Shown here piece by piece: positions 44,664 through 52,525 of a DNA stretch of 64,000 nt; position 1 is the first letter of the stretch, and each line of letters starts with the position of its first letter. Source of the DNA: Arenibacter amylolyticus (GTDB taxonomy: Bacteria > Bacteroidota > Bacteroidia > Flavobacteriales > Flavobacteriaceae). Location of the stretch: contig NZ_MTAZ01000002.1 in assembly GCF_002150785.1 (NCBI RefSeq), positions 1-64,000 on the forward strand, given 5' to 3'. The position numbers and the translations under genes were made by a program. The notes beneath the pieces are model-generated. The model was not told the DNA's origin. It saw only the letters and a program-made list of their open reading frames with translations, and did not search any database.

Positions 44664-47084
44664 ATGAAATCAATTATTATTTATGTGCCTATAATCATGG
44701 CATTGATCGGCCTTGCTTTTATGGCAATAAAAAGGTCATGGGTGTTAAAACAAGATGCAGGGGATGGTAAAATGAAGGAAATATCCGATTACATCTATGA
44801 AGGGGCCTTGGCATTTTTAAAAGCAGAATATAAGTTATTAACCTTCTTTGTAATAGGGGCCAGTATTGCTTTGGCAGCAGTTTCCTTTATTGTCCCTACC
44901 ACGCATATTCTTATTGTAGTGGCCTTTGTATTCGGAGCATTTTTCTCGGCCTTGGCTGGGAATATGGGAATGAAGATTGCCACAAAGACCAATGTGAGGA
45001 CCACCCAGGCGGCTCGTACCAGTTTACCGCAGGCTCTAAAGATTTCATTTGGCGGGGGTACCGTTATGGGGCTGGGGGTTGCCGGACTGGCGGTGCTTGG
45101 ACTCACTGCAGCCTTTATCTTATTGTTCCAATTCTTTATGAATGGGACTTGGACTTCCACGGATGATATGACCATTGTATTAGAAACCTTGGCCGGATTT
45201 TCCCTAGGTGCAGAATCCATTGCCCTTTTTGCAAGGGTAGGGGGCGGCATCTATACCAAAGCAGCCGATGTGGGGGCCGATTTGGTAGGAAAGGTAGAGG
45301 CGGGTATCCCGGAAGATGATCCGCGTAACCCGGCTACCATTGCAGATAATGTAGGGGATAACGTAGGGGATGTTGCCGGAATGGGGGCCGACCTTTTTGG
45401 GTCCTATGTGGCTACTGTATTGGCAGCCATGGTACTGGGGAATTATGTGATTAGGGATATGGGCGGTGCCATTGAGGACTCCTTTAATGGGGTGGGGCCA
45501 ATTTTATTGCCCATGACCATCGCTGGCTTTGGAATCTTATTTTCGGTGGTAGGTACCATGTTAGTGAAAATAAAAAACAACGATGCCAAAGAAAAACAGG
45601 TGCAAGGAGCTTTAAATGTGGGGAACTGGGTTTCTATAGGGCTTACCCTGATTGCTTCCTATGTATTGGTTATTTATATGTTGCCAGAAACCATGCAAAT
45701 GGAATTTTTTGGAGAAGGTGTAAAGGATATTTCCTCTATTAGGGTATTCTATGCTACGGTGATCGGATTGTTGGTAGGGGGTGTAATCTCATCTATTACC
45801 GAATATTATACTGGATTGGGAACAAAGCCCGTGTTGGCTATAGTGCAGAAATCTAGTACCGGGGCTGGGACCAATGTGATTGCCGGATTGGCTACTGGGA
45901 TGATTTCCACTTTCCCGACTATTTTAGTATTTGCCGCTGCAATCTGGTCTTCTTATGCTTTGGCAGGTTTTTATGGGGTGGCCTTAGCAGCCTCGGCAAT
46001 GATGGCTACCACCGCAATGCAATTGGCAATTGATGCCTTTGGCCCTATTGCCGATAATGCAGGAGGTATCGCGGAAATGAGTGAACAAGATCCCATTGTT
46101 AGGGAGCGTACAGATATTCTAGATTCCGTAGGGAACACCACGGCAGCAACCGGAAAAGGATTTGCTATTGCTTCTGCAGCATTAACTTCCTTGGCGTTGT
46201 TTGCAGCCTATGTAACCTTTACGGGAATAGATGGGATTAATATTTTTAAAGCACCTGTTTTGTCCATGCTCTTTGTAGGGGGGATGGTGCCCGTAGTGTT
46301 TTCTGCCTTGGCAATGAACTCAGTAGGGAAAGCCGCCATGGATATGGTCTACGAAGTGAGGAGACAGTTTAAGGAAATACCTGGGATAATGGAAGGAGCC
46401 AGTAAACCAGACTATGCAAAGTGCGTGGATATATCTACCAAAGCTGCCCTGAGAGAAATGATGTTGCCTGGCTTGCTGACTATCGGATTCCCTATTGCGA
46501 TTGTGCTGTTGGGTAAACTGGTGTATGGTAGCGATAACCAATTAATTGGAGAGATGCTAGGGGGCTATATGGCTGGTGTTACCGTCTCTGGTGTTTTATG
46601 GGCTATTTTCCAGAATAACGCTGGTGGCGCTTGGGATAATGCTAAGAAATCATTTGAAGCGGGCGTGGAGATTAATGGGGAAATGACCTATAAGGGGTCC
46701 GAGGCGCATAAGGCAGCCATTACTGGAGATACCGTAGGTGATCCATTTAAGGATACATCCGGACCCTCCATGAATATCCTAGTGAAATTAACCTGTTTAA
46801 TCGGTTTGGTGATTGCACCTATTTTAGGGGGGCACGAATTGCCAACCGAGGTCTCTAAAAAGGAGATACAGGTAGAAATGAAAATGGATACCGAAGGGAT
46901 GGCGCAAGCAACGGTGAATTACACCGTCTTTGAAAACGGTAAGGAGCTAAAAAAGGAAAAGGTCTTTAAGGGAACCCATGAAGAGGTAAAGGCGCAATTA
47001 AAAGCGTTGGAAGCCTCCAATCTAAATAAGGATGACGCTAAAGTTAAGGTGGTTATCGATAAGGTGGAAATAGAAAAAAAGTAG
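44664..47084 (+). CDS. hppA: Membrane-bound ion-pumping pyrophosphatase, K+-dependent type
   Basis: 806 residues with about 16 membrane segments. It couples pyrophosphate hydrolysis to H+ and/or Na+ transport. The substrate motif DVGADLVGKVE is near residue 210, and the second acidic cluster DNAGGIAEM follows near 470. In GNTTAATGKG (490-499) Ala494 and Gly497 are the residues of K+-dependent enzymes; K+-independent ones have Lys at the first position. Whether it pumps Na+ or H+ cannot be stated. Residues about 722-806 are an extra hydrophilic domain after the last helix, absent from most family members. Confidence 0.96.
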   Translation: MKSIIIYVPIIMALIGLAFMAIKRSWVLKQDAGDGKMKEISDYIYEGALAFLKAEYKLLTFFVIGASIALAAVSFIVPTTHILIVVAFVFGAFFSALAGNMGMKIATKTNVRTTQAARTSLPQALKISFGGGTVMGLGVAGLAVLGLTAAFILLFQFFMNGTWTSTDDMTIVLETLAGFSLGAESIALFARVGGGIYTKAADVGADLVGKVEAGIPEDDPRNPATIADNVGDNVGDVAGMGADLFGSYVATVLAAMVLGNYVIRDMGGAIEDSFNGVGPILLPMTIAGFGILFSVVGTMLVKIKNNDAKEKQVQGALNVGNWVSIGLTLIASYVLVIYMLPETMQMEFFGEGVKDISSIRVFYATVIGLLVGGVISSITEYYTGLGTKPVLAIVQKSSTGAGTNVIAGLATGMISTFPTILVFAAAIWSSYALAGFYGVALAASAMMATTAMQLAIDAFGPIADNAGGIAEMSEQDPIVRERTDILDSVGNTTAATGKGFAIASAALTSLALFAAYVTFTGIDGINIFKAPVLSMLFVGGMVPVVFSALAMNSVGKAAMDMVYEVRRQFKEIPGIMEGASKPDYAKCVDISTKAALREMMLPGLLTIGFPIAIVLLGKLVYGSDNQLIGEMLGGYMAGVTVSGVLWAIFQNNAGGAWDNAKKSFEAGVEINGEMTYKGSEAHKAAITGDTVGDPFKDTSGPSMNILVKLTCLIGLVIAPILGGHELPTEVSKKEIQVEMKMDTEGMAQATVNYTVFENGKELKKEKVFKGTHEEVKAQLKALEASNLNKDDAKVKVVIDKVEIEKK

Positions 47085-47106
47085 TAAAATAAAATGAATC
47101 CGTTTT

Positions 47107-47142
47107 AAGCCCCGTTTGTAAGACGGGGCTTTTTATTTTAAA
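47107..47142 (+). terminator. Terminator after hppA
   Basis: AAGCCCCGT (47107-47115) pairs with ACGGGGCTT (47123-47131) around a seven-base loop, followed by TTTTATTTT. Confidence 0.92.
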
Positions 47143-47261
47143 AGTATTGCCTTGGGAACGTGTTTCCCTAAGTGTAGGGTCAATTATGATTAAGGCAATG
47201 GGCTATGCGATAGAGGGAAAGCTTATTTTGTGAAGGATGGGTATTTTATTAACTTTATTGG

Positions 47262-48278
47262 ATGGGTTGGTTGAGATCAAAAGATCCCTTACAGGTAATT
47301 ACATTTCAGACCTATGGTACTGAAAAATCCTTGTACATAAAGGGACGGGCGCTGGAGGATGAGAACATAGATCTCTCCAAAAAGAATGTCTTTCAACTCC
47401 TGATTAATTCTTGGAAGCGGTTTGAAACCGATGAGATTCGGAATGCTAAGCTAGTGCTAAGACTTCCCGATGGGTGGGAACACCGGTTTATGGCAGATGA
47501 TGAGGGGTATTTCTTGGTGAAGCTGCCTTTGGAAGGTAGGCGGTTAAAGGCTAATGAAGAGGGGTGGGTGACCTACGAAATATCTTTTGTGGACCCTGAT
47601 CCAAAACGAAGGTTTAATTTGGGGAATAGGTTCCCTGGAGAGATGATGCTGCCACCTAAAACCTGTGATTTTGGGGTGGTAAGTGATATAGATGATACTA
47701 TTCTGCATACGGGTTTAATATCCCCTTTAAAATGGCGGGTAATATATAACACCTTATTTACAACACCGGGGAAACGGCTGCCCCTTACTGGGGCCGCTGA
47801 TTTTTACCACCGTTTGCACAGGGGGCCCAGTGGAGATGCCTCCAACCCCATTTTTTATGTGAGTAACAGCCCGTGGAATCTTTATCGGTACCTGGAATTC
47901 TTCTTGAGCGAAAATAACTTCCCCAAAGGCCCTATTCTCTTGCGGAGTCTAAGTTCATTTTTTAAAAGGCATCGGAAGGCAAGCGAGGAAAATAAGCCTC
48001 ACAAACCCACGGAAATTTTAAATATTCTAGAGACCTATCCGGATATGCCCTTGATCCTTATTGGCGACAGCGGGGAAAAGGATGCCGATATTTACATGGA
48101 AATTGCCCAGCGCTTCCCAGATAGGATCAAGGCCATATATTTGCGGACAGTGGCCCATAACAAGAAGATGTTACGGGTTAAAGGTCTGTTTGCAGGCTAT
48201 AAGACTACGCCTGTGCTGTTCGTGGAAAATTCCAAGCAAGCCATACAACACGCTCAGGAAAATGGATTTATCAAGTAG
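47262..48278 (+). CDS. App1-type phosphatase domain protein (DUF2183)
   Basis: 338 residues. The central part carries the HAD-like catalytic motif DIDDT (D142-T146) within VSDIDDTILHTG. It is followed by FYVSNSPWNLYRYLEFFL and the distal LILIGDSGEKDADIY, all typical of the App1 phosphatidate phosphatase catalytic domain first described in yeast. The N-terminal 130 residues form a beta-rich domain. It may remove phosphate from a phospholipid; the true substrate in bacteria is not known. It lies convergent with the kinase gene downstream. Confidence 0.85.
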   Translation: MGWLRSKDPLQVITFQTYGTEKSLYIKGRALEDENIDLSKKNVFQLLINSWKRFETDEIRNAKLVLRLPDGWEHRFMADDEGYFLVKLPLEGRRLKANEEGWVTYEISFVDPDPKRRFNLGNRFPGEMMLPPKTCDFGVVSDIDDTILHTGLISPLKWRVIYNTLFTTPGKRLPLTGAADFYHRLHRGPSGDASNPIFYVSNSPWNLYRYLEFFLSENNFPKGPILLRSLSSFFKRHRKASEENKPHKPTEILNILETYPDMPLILIGDSGEKDADIYMEIAQRFPDRIKAIYLRTVAHNKKMLRVKGLFAGYKTTPVLFVENSKQAIQHAQENGFIK

Positions 48279-48343
48279 CCTTGTTGCTGGTATTTGATGC
48301 TGAATACAATTAGCTTAAAGGTGTTGTTTCCCGACTCAAAGAC

Positions 48344-48958
48344 TTAGAATAAGCCGTGAATCTCTGCGTCTATTTTGTTGATAACCAGTCCTAAATCCTC
48401 CGGATTGGCCACGAAATCTAGTTTGTCCACATCGATCACCAAAAGTTTCCCTTTTTCATAGCTCTGTGCCCAAGCCTCATAGCGCTCATTTAATCGGCTT
48501 AGGTAGTCTATGGAGATGGTGTTTTCGTACTCCCTGCCCCGCTTGTGTATTTGGTTTACCAAATTAGGAATGGTACTACGCAGGTAGATCAATAAATCTG
48601 GGGGTTGTACCAAGGTTTCCATCAACTCAAAAAGACTGGTGTAGTTGTTAAAATCCCTATTGGTCATTAAGCCCATGGCATGTAGGTTGGGGGCAAAGAT
48701 ATGAGCATCCTCATAAATGGTTCTATCTTGAATGGTTTCCTTTCCGCTTTTTCGGATGTCCAAAATTTGGCGGTATCTATTGTTAAGGAAATATATCTGG
48801 AGGTTAAAGCTCCAGCGTTCCATCTGATTGTAAAAATCGTCCAAATAGGGGTTGTCTACAACATCTTCAAATTGGGCTTCCCACTTATAGTGTTTGGATA
48901 GCAGCCTAGTTAAGGTCGTTTTTCCAGCTCCAATATTTCCGGCAACAGCAATATGCAT
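48344..48958 (-). CDS. Deoxynucleoside kinase
   Basis: 204 residues. P-loop GNIGAGKTTLTRLL at residues 7-20, the FEDVVDNPYLDDFY segment, a DRTIYEDAHIFA (DRS-type) motif near residue 80 and the Arg-rich lid HKRGREYE near 135 match dAK/dGK/dCK-type kinases. It phosphorylates salvaged deoxynucleosides; which base is preferred cannot be read with confidence. It is the stand-alone relative of the kinase domain fused to FolK at 3809-4954. Confidence 0.92.
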   Translation of the reverse strand: MHIAVAGNIGAGKTTLTRLLSKHYKWEAQFEDVVDNPYLDDFYNQMERWSFNLQIYFLNNRYRQILDIRKSGKETIQDRTIYEDAHIFAPNLHAMGLMTNRDFNNYTSLFELMETLVQPPDLLIYLRSTIPNLVNQIHKRGREYENTISIDYLSRLNERYEAWAQSYEKGKLLVIDVDKLDFVANPEDLGLVINKIDAEIHGLF

Positions 48959-49287
48959 AGGTAGTTTTTATATTAAGATTAGTGTTTTTCTGGGGTATAT
49001 GCAAATAAACGGCACAATATACAAGATATACCGTGGATGCTAAAATCTTTGGATTATTATCCGGTTAATAGCGCTGCTAAAATCCTAGGTCGCTATTTCC
49101 ATGATTTTAATTCGACCAAAGACCTCAGTGCTATTCTTAACTTAAAATATCGATTTATAGTATGGGAGTAGGCTTTCTTTTTTTTAAAGGCCTATAAATT
49201 TAAAAAAGGAATGTAAAGGGTGGTCCTTCACTGTCTAAGGTCTTGGGTGGTTTTGCGCTCCCTTTTAAAAATTGTTGTTAAACCTAT
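48959..49287. other. Gene-poor spacer upstream of metK
   Basis: About 330 bp between the kinase start and the metK promoter. The only thing seen is an ATG-initiated 44-codon frame on the plus strand at 49037-49171 (MLKSLDYYPVNSAAKILG...), without a Shine-Dalgarno sequence. It may be chance. No tRNA, clear hairpin or repeat was found here. Confidence 0.4.
49037..49171 (+). CDS. Possible 44-residue small protein
   Basis: An ATG-to-TAG frame of 44 codons, beginning MLKSLDYYPVNS and ending KYRFIVWE. The mix of residues is plausible for a protein. There is no recognisable motif, no ribosome-binding site and no neighbour on the same strand within 300 bp before metK. I do not recognise it. It could equally be noise. 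Confidence 0.2.
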   Translation: MLKSLDYYPVNSAAKILGRYFHDFNSTKDLSAILNLKYRFIVWE

Positions 49288-49317
49288 TTTGATTCGTCAG
49301 TATTTCTTGTACTTTTG
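49288..49317 (+). promoter_or_regulatory. Promoter of metK
   Basis: TTTG at 49288-49291 and TACTTTTG at 49310-49317 (TAnnTTTG), separated by 18 bp, form the best Bacteroidota-type promoter seen in the window. Transcription would begin just before the SAM-II-like aptamer. Confidence 0.6.
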
Positions 49318-49330
49318 TGCCTGTAAAATT

Positions 49331-49408
49331 TAGGAGGAAGGATTTGACTGATTGCAACCTCTAAAGACCAAGCTTATTTTTTGGTCTAATAAAATGCTAA
49401 AGCAGGCT
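49331..49408 (+). promoter_or_regulatory. SAM-II-like riboswitch before metK
   Basis: The leader shows the order of conserved SAM-II elements: a purine-rich 5' arm (GGAGGAAG), GATTTGACTGATTGCAACC, then ATAAAATGCTAAAGCAGG. These match the family pattern GATTTxxCxGxxTTGCA ... AAATGxxGCTAAA..GG. P1 can form from GAGG/CCTC. The pseudoknot pair can form from CTG in the loop and CAG near the 3' end. A 6-bp hairpin (GACCAA/TTGGTC) is inserted in the loop that is usually unstructured. The aptamer ends about 88 bp before the metK ATG; control of translation or RNA stability is unknown. Confidence 0.68.
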
Positions 49409-49496
49409 ATGTTGTTCGTGGTATTTATAACACTTACAGTTACTCTTCTCTAGACTTCAACAAATCCTTGCCCTTATTTAGTTATAAAAAACGAAA

Positions 49497-50753
49497 ATGG
49501 CATATTTATTTACTTCAGAATCCGTTAGTGAGGGGCATCCCGATAAAATTGCAGACCAGATTAGTGATGCGCTTTTAGATAACTTTTTAGCCTTCGATCC
49601 TGAAAGCAAGGTGGCTTGTGAGACCTTAGTAACTACTGGTCAGGTGGTATTGGCCGGGGAAGTTAAGAGTCGCACCTATTTGGATGTTCAGCAAATTGCT
49701 AGGGATGTAATCAATAAAATTGGGTACACCAATGGCGAATACAAGTTTAGCGGTGATTCTTGTGGAGTAATTTCCTTGATTCATGAGCAGTCTAAAGATA
49801 TCAATCAGGGAGTAGACAGGGGCACCAAAGAAGAGCAGGGGGCGGGTGACCAAGGGATGATGTTTGGATATGCCACTAAAGAAACCGAAAACTATATGCC
49901 TTTGGCCTTGGATATCTCTCATAAGATTTTACAGGTATTGGCAGAGATAAGAAGAGAGGGTTCCCAGATAGATTATTTGCGTCCCGATGCTAAGGCGCAG
50001 GTAACCATTGAATATTCGGATGACAATCTTCCTCAACGAATAGATACAATAGTGGTTTCTACCCAGCACGATGAGTTTGATGAGGATGATGCCGTAGTAT
50101 TGGCTAAAATTAAAGAGGATATTATTTCTATCTTAATTCCTAAGGTTAAGGAACAGCTTCCCGAAACCATAAGAAGCCTTTTTGATGAACATATTAAATA
50201 CCACATAAATCCTACAGGGAAATTTGTTATTGGGGGACCCCATGGGGATACCGGACTTACGGGACGAAAGATTATTGTGGATACCTACGGGGGCAAAGGA
50301 GCCCATGGTGGGGGTGCGTTTAGCGGAAAGGATCCTAGTAAGGTAGACCGTAGTGCAGCGTATGCAGCTAGGCATGCGGCCAAGAATTTGGTAGCTGCCG
50401 GGGTGGCCGATGAGCTATTGTTGCAGGTGAGTTATGCCATTGGGGTAGTAGAGCCTACTTCCATATTGGTGGATACGTATGGTACCGCAAATGTAGATTT
50501 AACCGATGGACAGATTGCTGAAAAAGTAGCGCAACTGTTTGATATGCGTCCCTTTGCCATAGAAGAGCGACTAAAGTTGAGAAACCCGATATATTTGGAA
50601 ACCGCAGCCTATGGCCATATGGGAAAAGAACCCCAAATAGTGACCAAAGTCTATGAATCACCCTATAATGGAAGGATTGAAAAGGAAGTGGAATTGTTTA
50701 CGTGGGAAAAATTGGACGCTGTAGACGAAGTTAAGGAAGCGTTTAATTTATAA
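49497..50753 (+). CDS. metK: S-adenosylmethionine synthetase
   Basis: 418 residues. It makes S-adenosylmethionine from methionine and ATP. Motifs: [20 protein letters not shown] at the N-terminus, [12 protein letters not shown] near residue 120, [20 protein letters not shown] near 247, and [22 protein letters not shown], the phosphate loop. The length is that of bacteroidetal MetK, slightly longer than in E. coli (384). It is preceded by a promoter and a SAM-II-like leader, so its product probably feeds back on its own expression. Confidence 0.97.
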   Translation: MAYLFTSESVSEGHPDKIADQISDALLDNFLAFDPESKVACETLVTTGQVVLAGEVKSRTYLDVQQIARDVINKIGYTNGEYKFSGDSCGVISLIHEQSKDINQGVDRGTKEEQGAGDQGMMFGYATKETENYMPLALDISHKILQVLAEIRREGSQIDYLRPDAKAQVTIEYSDDNLPQRIDTIVVSTQHDEFDEDDAVVLAKIKEDIISILIPKVKEQLPETIRSLFDEHIKYHINPTGKFVIGGPHGDTGLTGRKIIVDTYGGKGAHGGGAFSGKDPSKVDRSAAYAARHAAKNLVAAGVADELLLQVSYAIGVVEPTSILVDTYGTANVDLTDGQIAEKVAQLFDMRPFAIEERLKLRNPIYLETAAYGHMGKEPQIVTKVYESPYNGRIEKEVELFTWEKLDAVDEVKEAFNL

Positions 50754-50791
50754 TTTTTTGAAATTAGTGGGGAAATGAGTTTTTCCTTGCC

Positions 50792-50799
50792 TATATTTG
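50792..50799 (+). promoter_or_regulatory. Candidate -7 box for the metY leader
   Basis: TATATTTG matches TAnnTTTG and lies 30 bp before the SAM-I aptamer. The -33 element is not at the standard distance. Confidence 0.5.
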
Positions 50800-50829
50800 C
50801 ATTTCTAAAGTTCAAACACTTATTGAATT

Positions 50830-50964
50830 GTTATCAAGAAAGGTGGAGGGAATAGACCCTTTGAAACCTTAGCAACCCTTTGATTCCTGTATCAATGAAG
50901 GTGCTACATTCTACCGATGTAAAACATGAGCCTTAGTGGCTGTTATGTATGCAAGGCAGATAAC
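50830..50964 (+). promoter_or_regulatory. SAM-I (S-box) riboswitch before metY
   Basis: A clear S-box leader. P1 GTTATC (50830-50835) pairs with GATAAC (50959-50964). The core elements follow in order: TATCAAGA, GGTGGAGGGA, TAGACCC, TGAAACCTTAGCAACC, then AAGGTGCTACATTCTACC and a P4 arm. It binds S-adenosylmethionine. The expression platform may include the hairpin at 51016-51036. It controls metY and perhaps the fused metX-thrA gene further on. Confidence 0.94.
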
Positions 50965-51015
50965 ACAAACGGTTACTCCGGTAATTGACTTTCTTTTTAA
51001 CTTTTTGATTTTCAG

Positions 51016-51036
51016 ATAGGGCGCTGTCCGCCTTAT
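51016..51036 (+). terminator. Possible expression-platform hairpin
   Basis: ATAGGGCG pairs with CGCCTTAT (one wobble) around CTGTC, with a T-rich stretch (GGATTTTTATTT) starting 9 bp later. It could be the off-state terminator of the SAM-I riboswitch. The gap before the T-run weakens the call. Confidence 0.35.
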
Positions 51037-51091
51037 TAGCTTTGGATTTTTATTTGATAGTTTAATAATTTAATAAAAAACAAAAAAAATC

Positions 51092-52369
51092 ATGAGTACT
51101 CAAAAATTTGCAACTAATGCGTTACACGCTGGTCACGATACAAAGTTAACCGAAGGAACCAGAGCGGTACCAATATACCAGAATACGGCCTATGTGTTTG
51201 ATGATACCGACCATGCCGCTAGTAGATTTAATCTTTCCGAACCAGGGTATATATATACTAGATTAAACAATCCTACCAACGATATTTTGGAAAAGCGTTT
51301 AGCTGCTTTGGAGGGGGGTATCGCCAGTGTGGTGACCGCTTCTGGAACCGCTGCCGTTTCTACCGCCCTTTTGGTGCTATTGAAAACTGGCGATCATATA
51401 GTGGCTTCTAGTAGTCTATACGGTGGTACCTACAACCTTTTGGCGGTAACCTTACCGAGATTTGGTATTACTACCACCTTTGTAGATCCGGGAGATCAAG
51501 AGAACTTTACCAAAGCTATCCAAGAGAATACCAAAGCCATATTTGTGGAGTCTTTGGGGAATCCTAAATTGGATGTGTTGGATTTGCAAGCGATATCCGG
51601 CGTAGCTAAAAACGCAAAAATTCCTTTTATAGTGGATAATACAGTAGCTACCAGTGCTTTGATAAAACCTATAGAGCACGGTGCCGATATAGTAATCCAC
51701 TCCCTTACCAAATACATTAACGGAAATGGTACCTCTATGGGAGGAGTCATTATAGATGCAGGTAAATTTGATTGGAGTAGTGGGAAATTCCCAGAATTTA
51801 CAGAACCTTCTCCTGGATATCACGGATTGGTATACCACGAGGCATTGGGGAACGCTGCATTTATTGCTAAGGTAAGAATTGAGGGGCTAAGGGATCTTGG
51901 GGCATCTTTAAGTCCGTTTAATGCCTTTCAGATTATACAAGGTTTAGAAACCTTGGAAATCAGGATGAAGAAGCATAGTGAAAATGCCCTAGAAGTGGCA
52001 AAATGGCTTCAGGATAGGGAAGAAGTTGCATGGGTTAATTATCCTGGCTTAGCTAGTAGTCCTTATCATAAGTTGGCCCAAAAATACCTGCCTAAAGGGC
52101 AAAGTGGTATTGTAACCTTTGGGGTAAAAGGAGGCTATGAGGCGGCTAAGAACGTAGTGGACGCAACAAAACTATTTTCTCTCTTGGCCAATATTGGAGA
52201 TACCAAATCCCTGATAATCCACCCGGCCAGTACTACTCACCAACAATTGGATGACGAAGCGCAACAGACCACTGGGGTAACCAAGGATTTGGTGCGTATA
52301 TGTGTAGGTTTGGAAGATATTGAAGATATTAAAGCAGATTTGGAGCAAGCATTTTCTGCCATCCAGTAA
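51092..52369 (+). CDS. metY: O-acetylhomoserine sulfhydrylase
   Basis: A 425-residue Cys/Met-metabolism PLP enzyme. It replaces the acetyl group of O-acetylhomoserine with sulfide, giving homocysteine. The PLP Lys is K207 in HSLTKYINGNGT, and VTASGTAAVSTALL, GYIYTRLNNPTND and the late IIHPASTTHQQLDD support the family. MetY-type length (about 425) separates it from the 380-390-residue MetZ/MetB forms such as the gene at 56893. Behind a SAM-I riboswitch. Confidence 0.93.
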   Translation: MSTQKFATNALHAGHDTKLTEGTRAVPIYQNTAYVFDDTDHAASRFNLSEPGYIYTRLNNPTNDILEKRLAALEGGIASVVTASGTAAVSTALLVLLKTGDHIVASSSLYGGTYNLLAVTLPRFGITTTFVDPGDQENFTKAIQENTKAIFVESLGNPKLDVLDLQAISGVAKNAKIPFIVDNTVATSALIKPIEHGADIVIHSLTKYINGNGTSMGGVIIDAGKFDWSSGKFPEFTEPSPGYHGLVYHEALGNAAFIAKVRIEGLRDLGASLSPFNAFQIIQGLETLEIRMKKHSENALEVAKWLQDREEVAWVNYPGLASSPYHKLAQKYLPKGQSGIVTFGVKGGYEAAKNVVDATKLFSLLANIGDTKSLIIHPASTTHQQLDDEAQQTTGVTKDLVRICVGLEDIEDIKADLEQAFSAIQ

Positions 52370-52428
52370 TCACTTTAGGTGCAATATCAAATAACCTTTC
52401 GCAATAATTAATATAGAAAAGGGAACTT

Positions 52429-52470
52429 GGGGAACGCAATAAAACACCCTTAGTGGGCAAAGCGTTCCCC
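52429..52470 (+). terminator. Inverted repeat after metY
   Basis: GGGGAACGC (52429-52437) pairs perfectly with GCGTTCCCC (52462-52470). A smaller CCC/GGG hairpin fits in the loop. It is followed by TAATTAT rather than a T-run. It lies 59 bp after the metY stop and probably lowers read-through into the fused gene. Confidence 0.6.
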
Positions 52471-52525
52471 TAATTATCAAAATCCCATTCTTGCTTTATT
52501 CAAAGAATTTTTTCAAGCTTTATTT

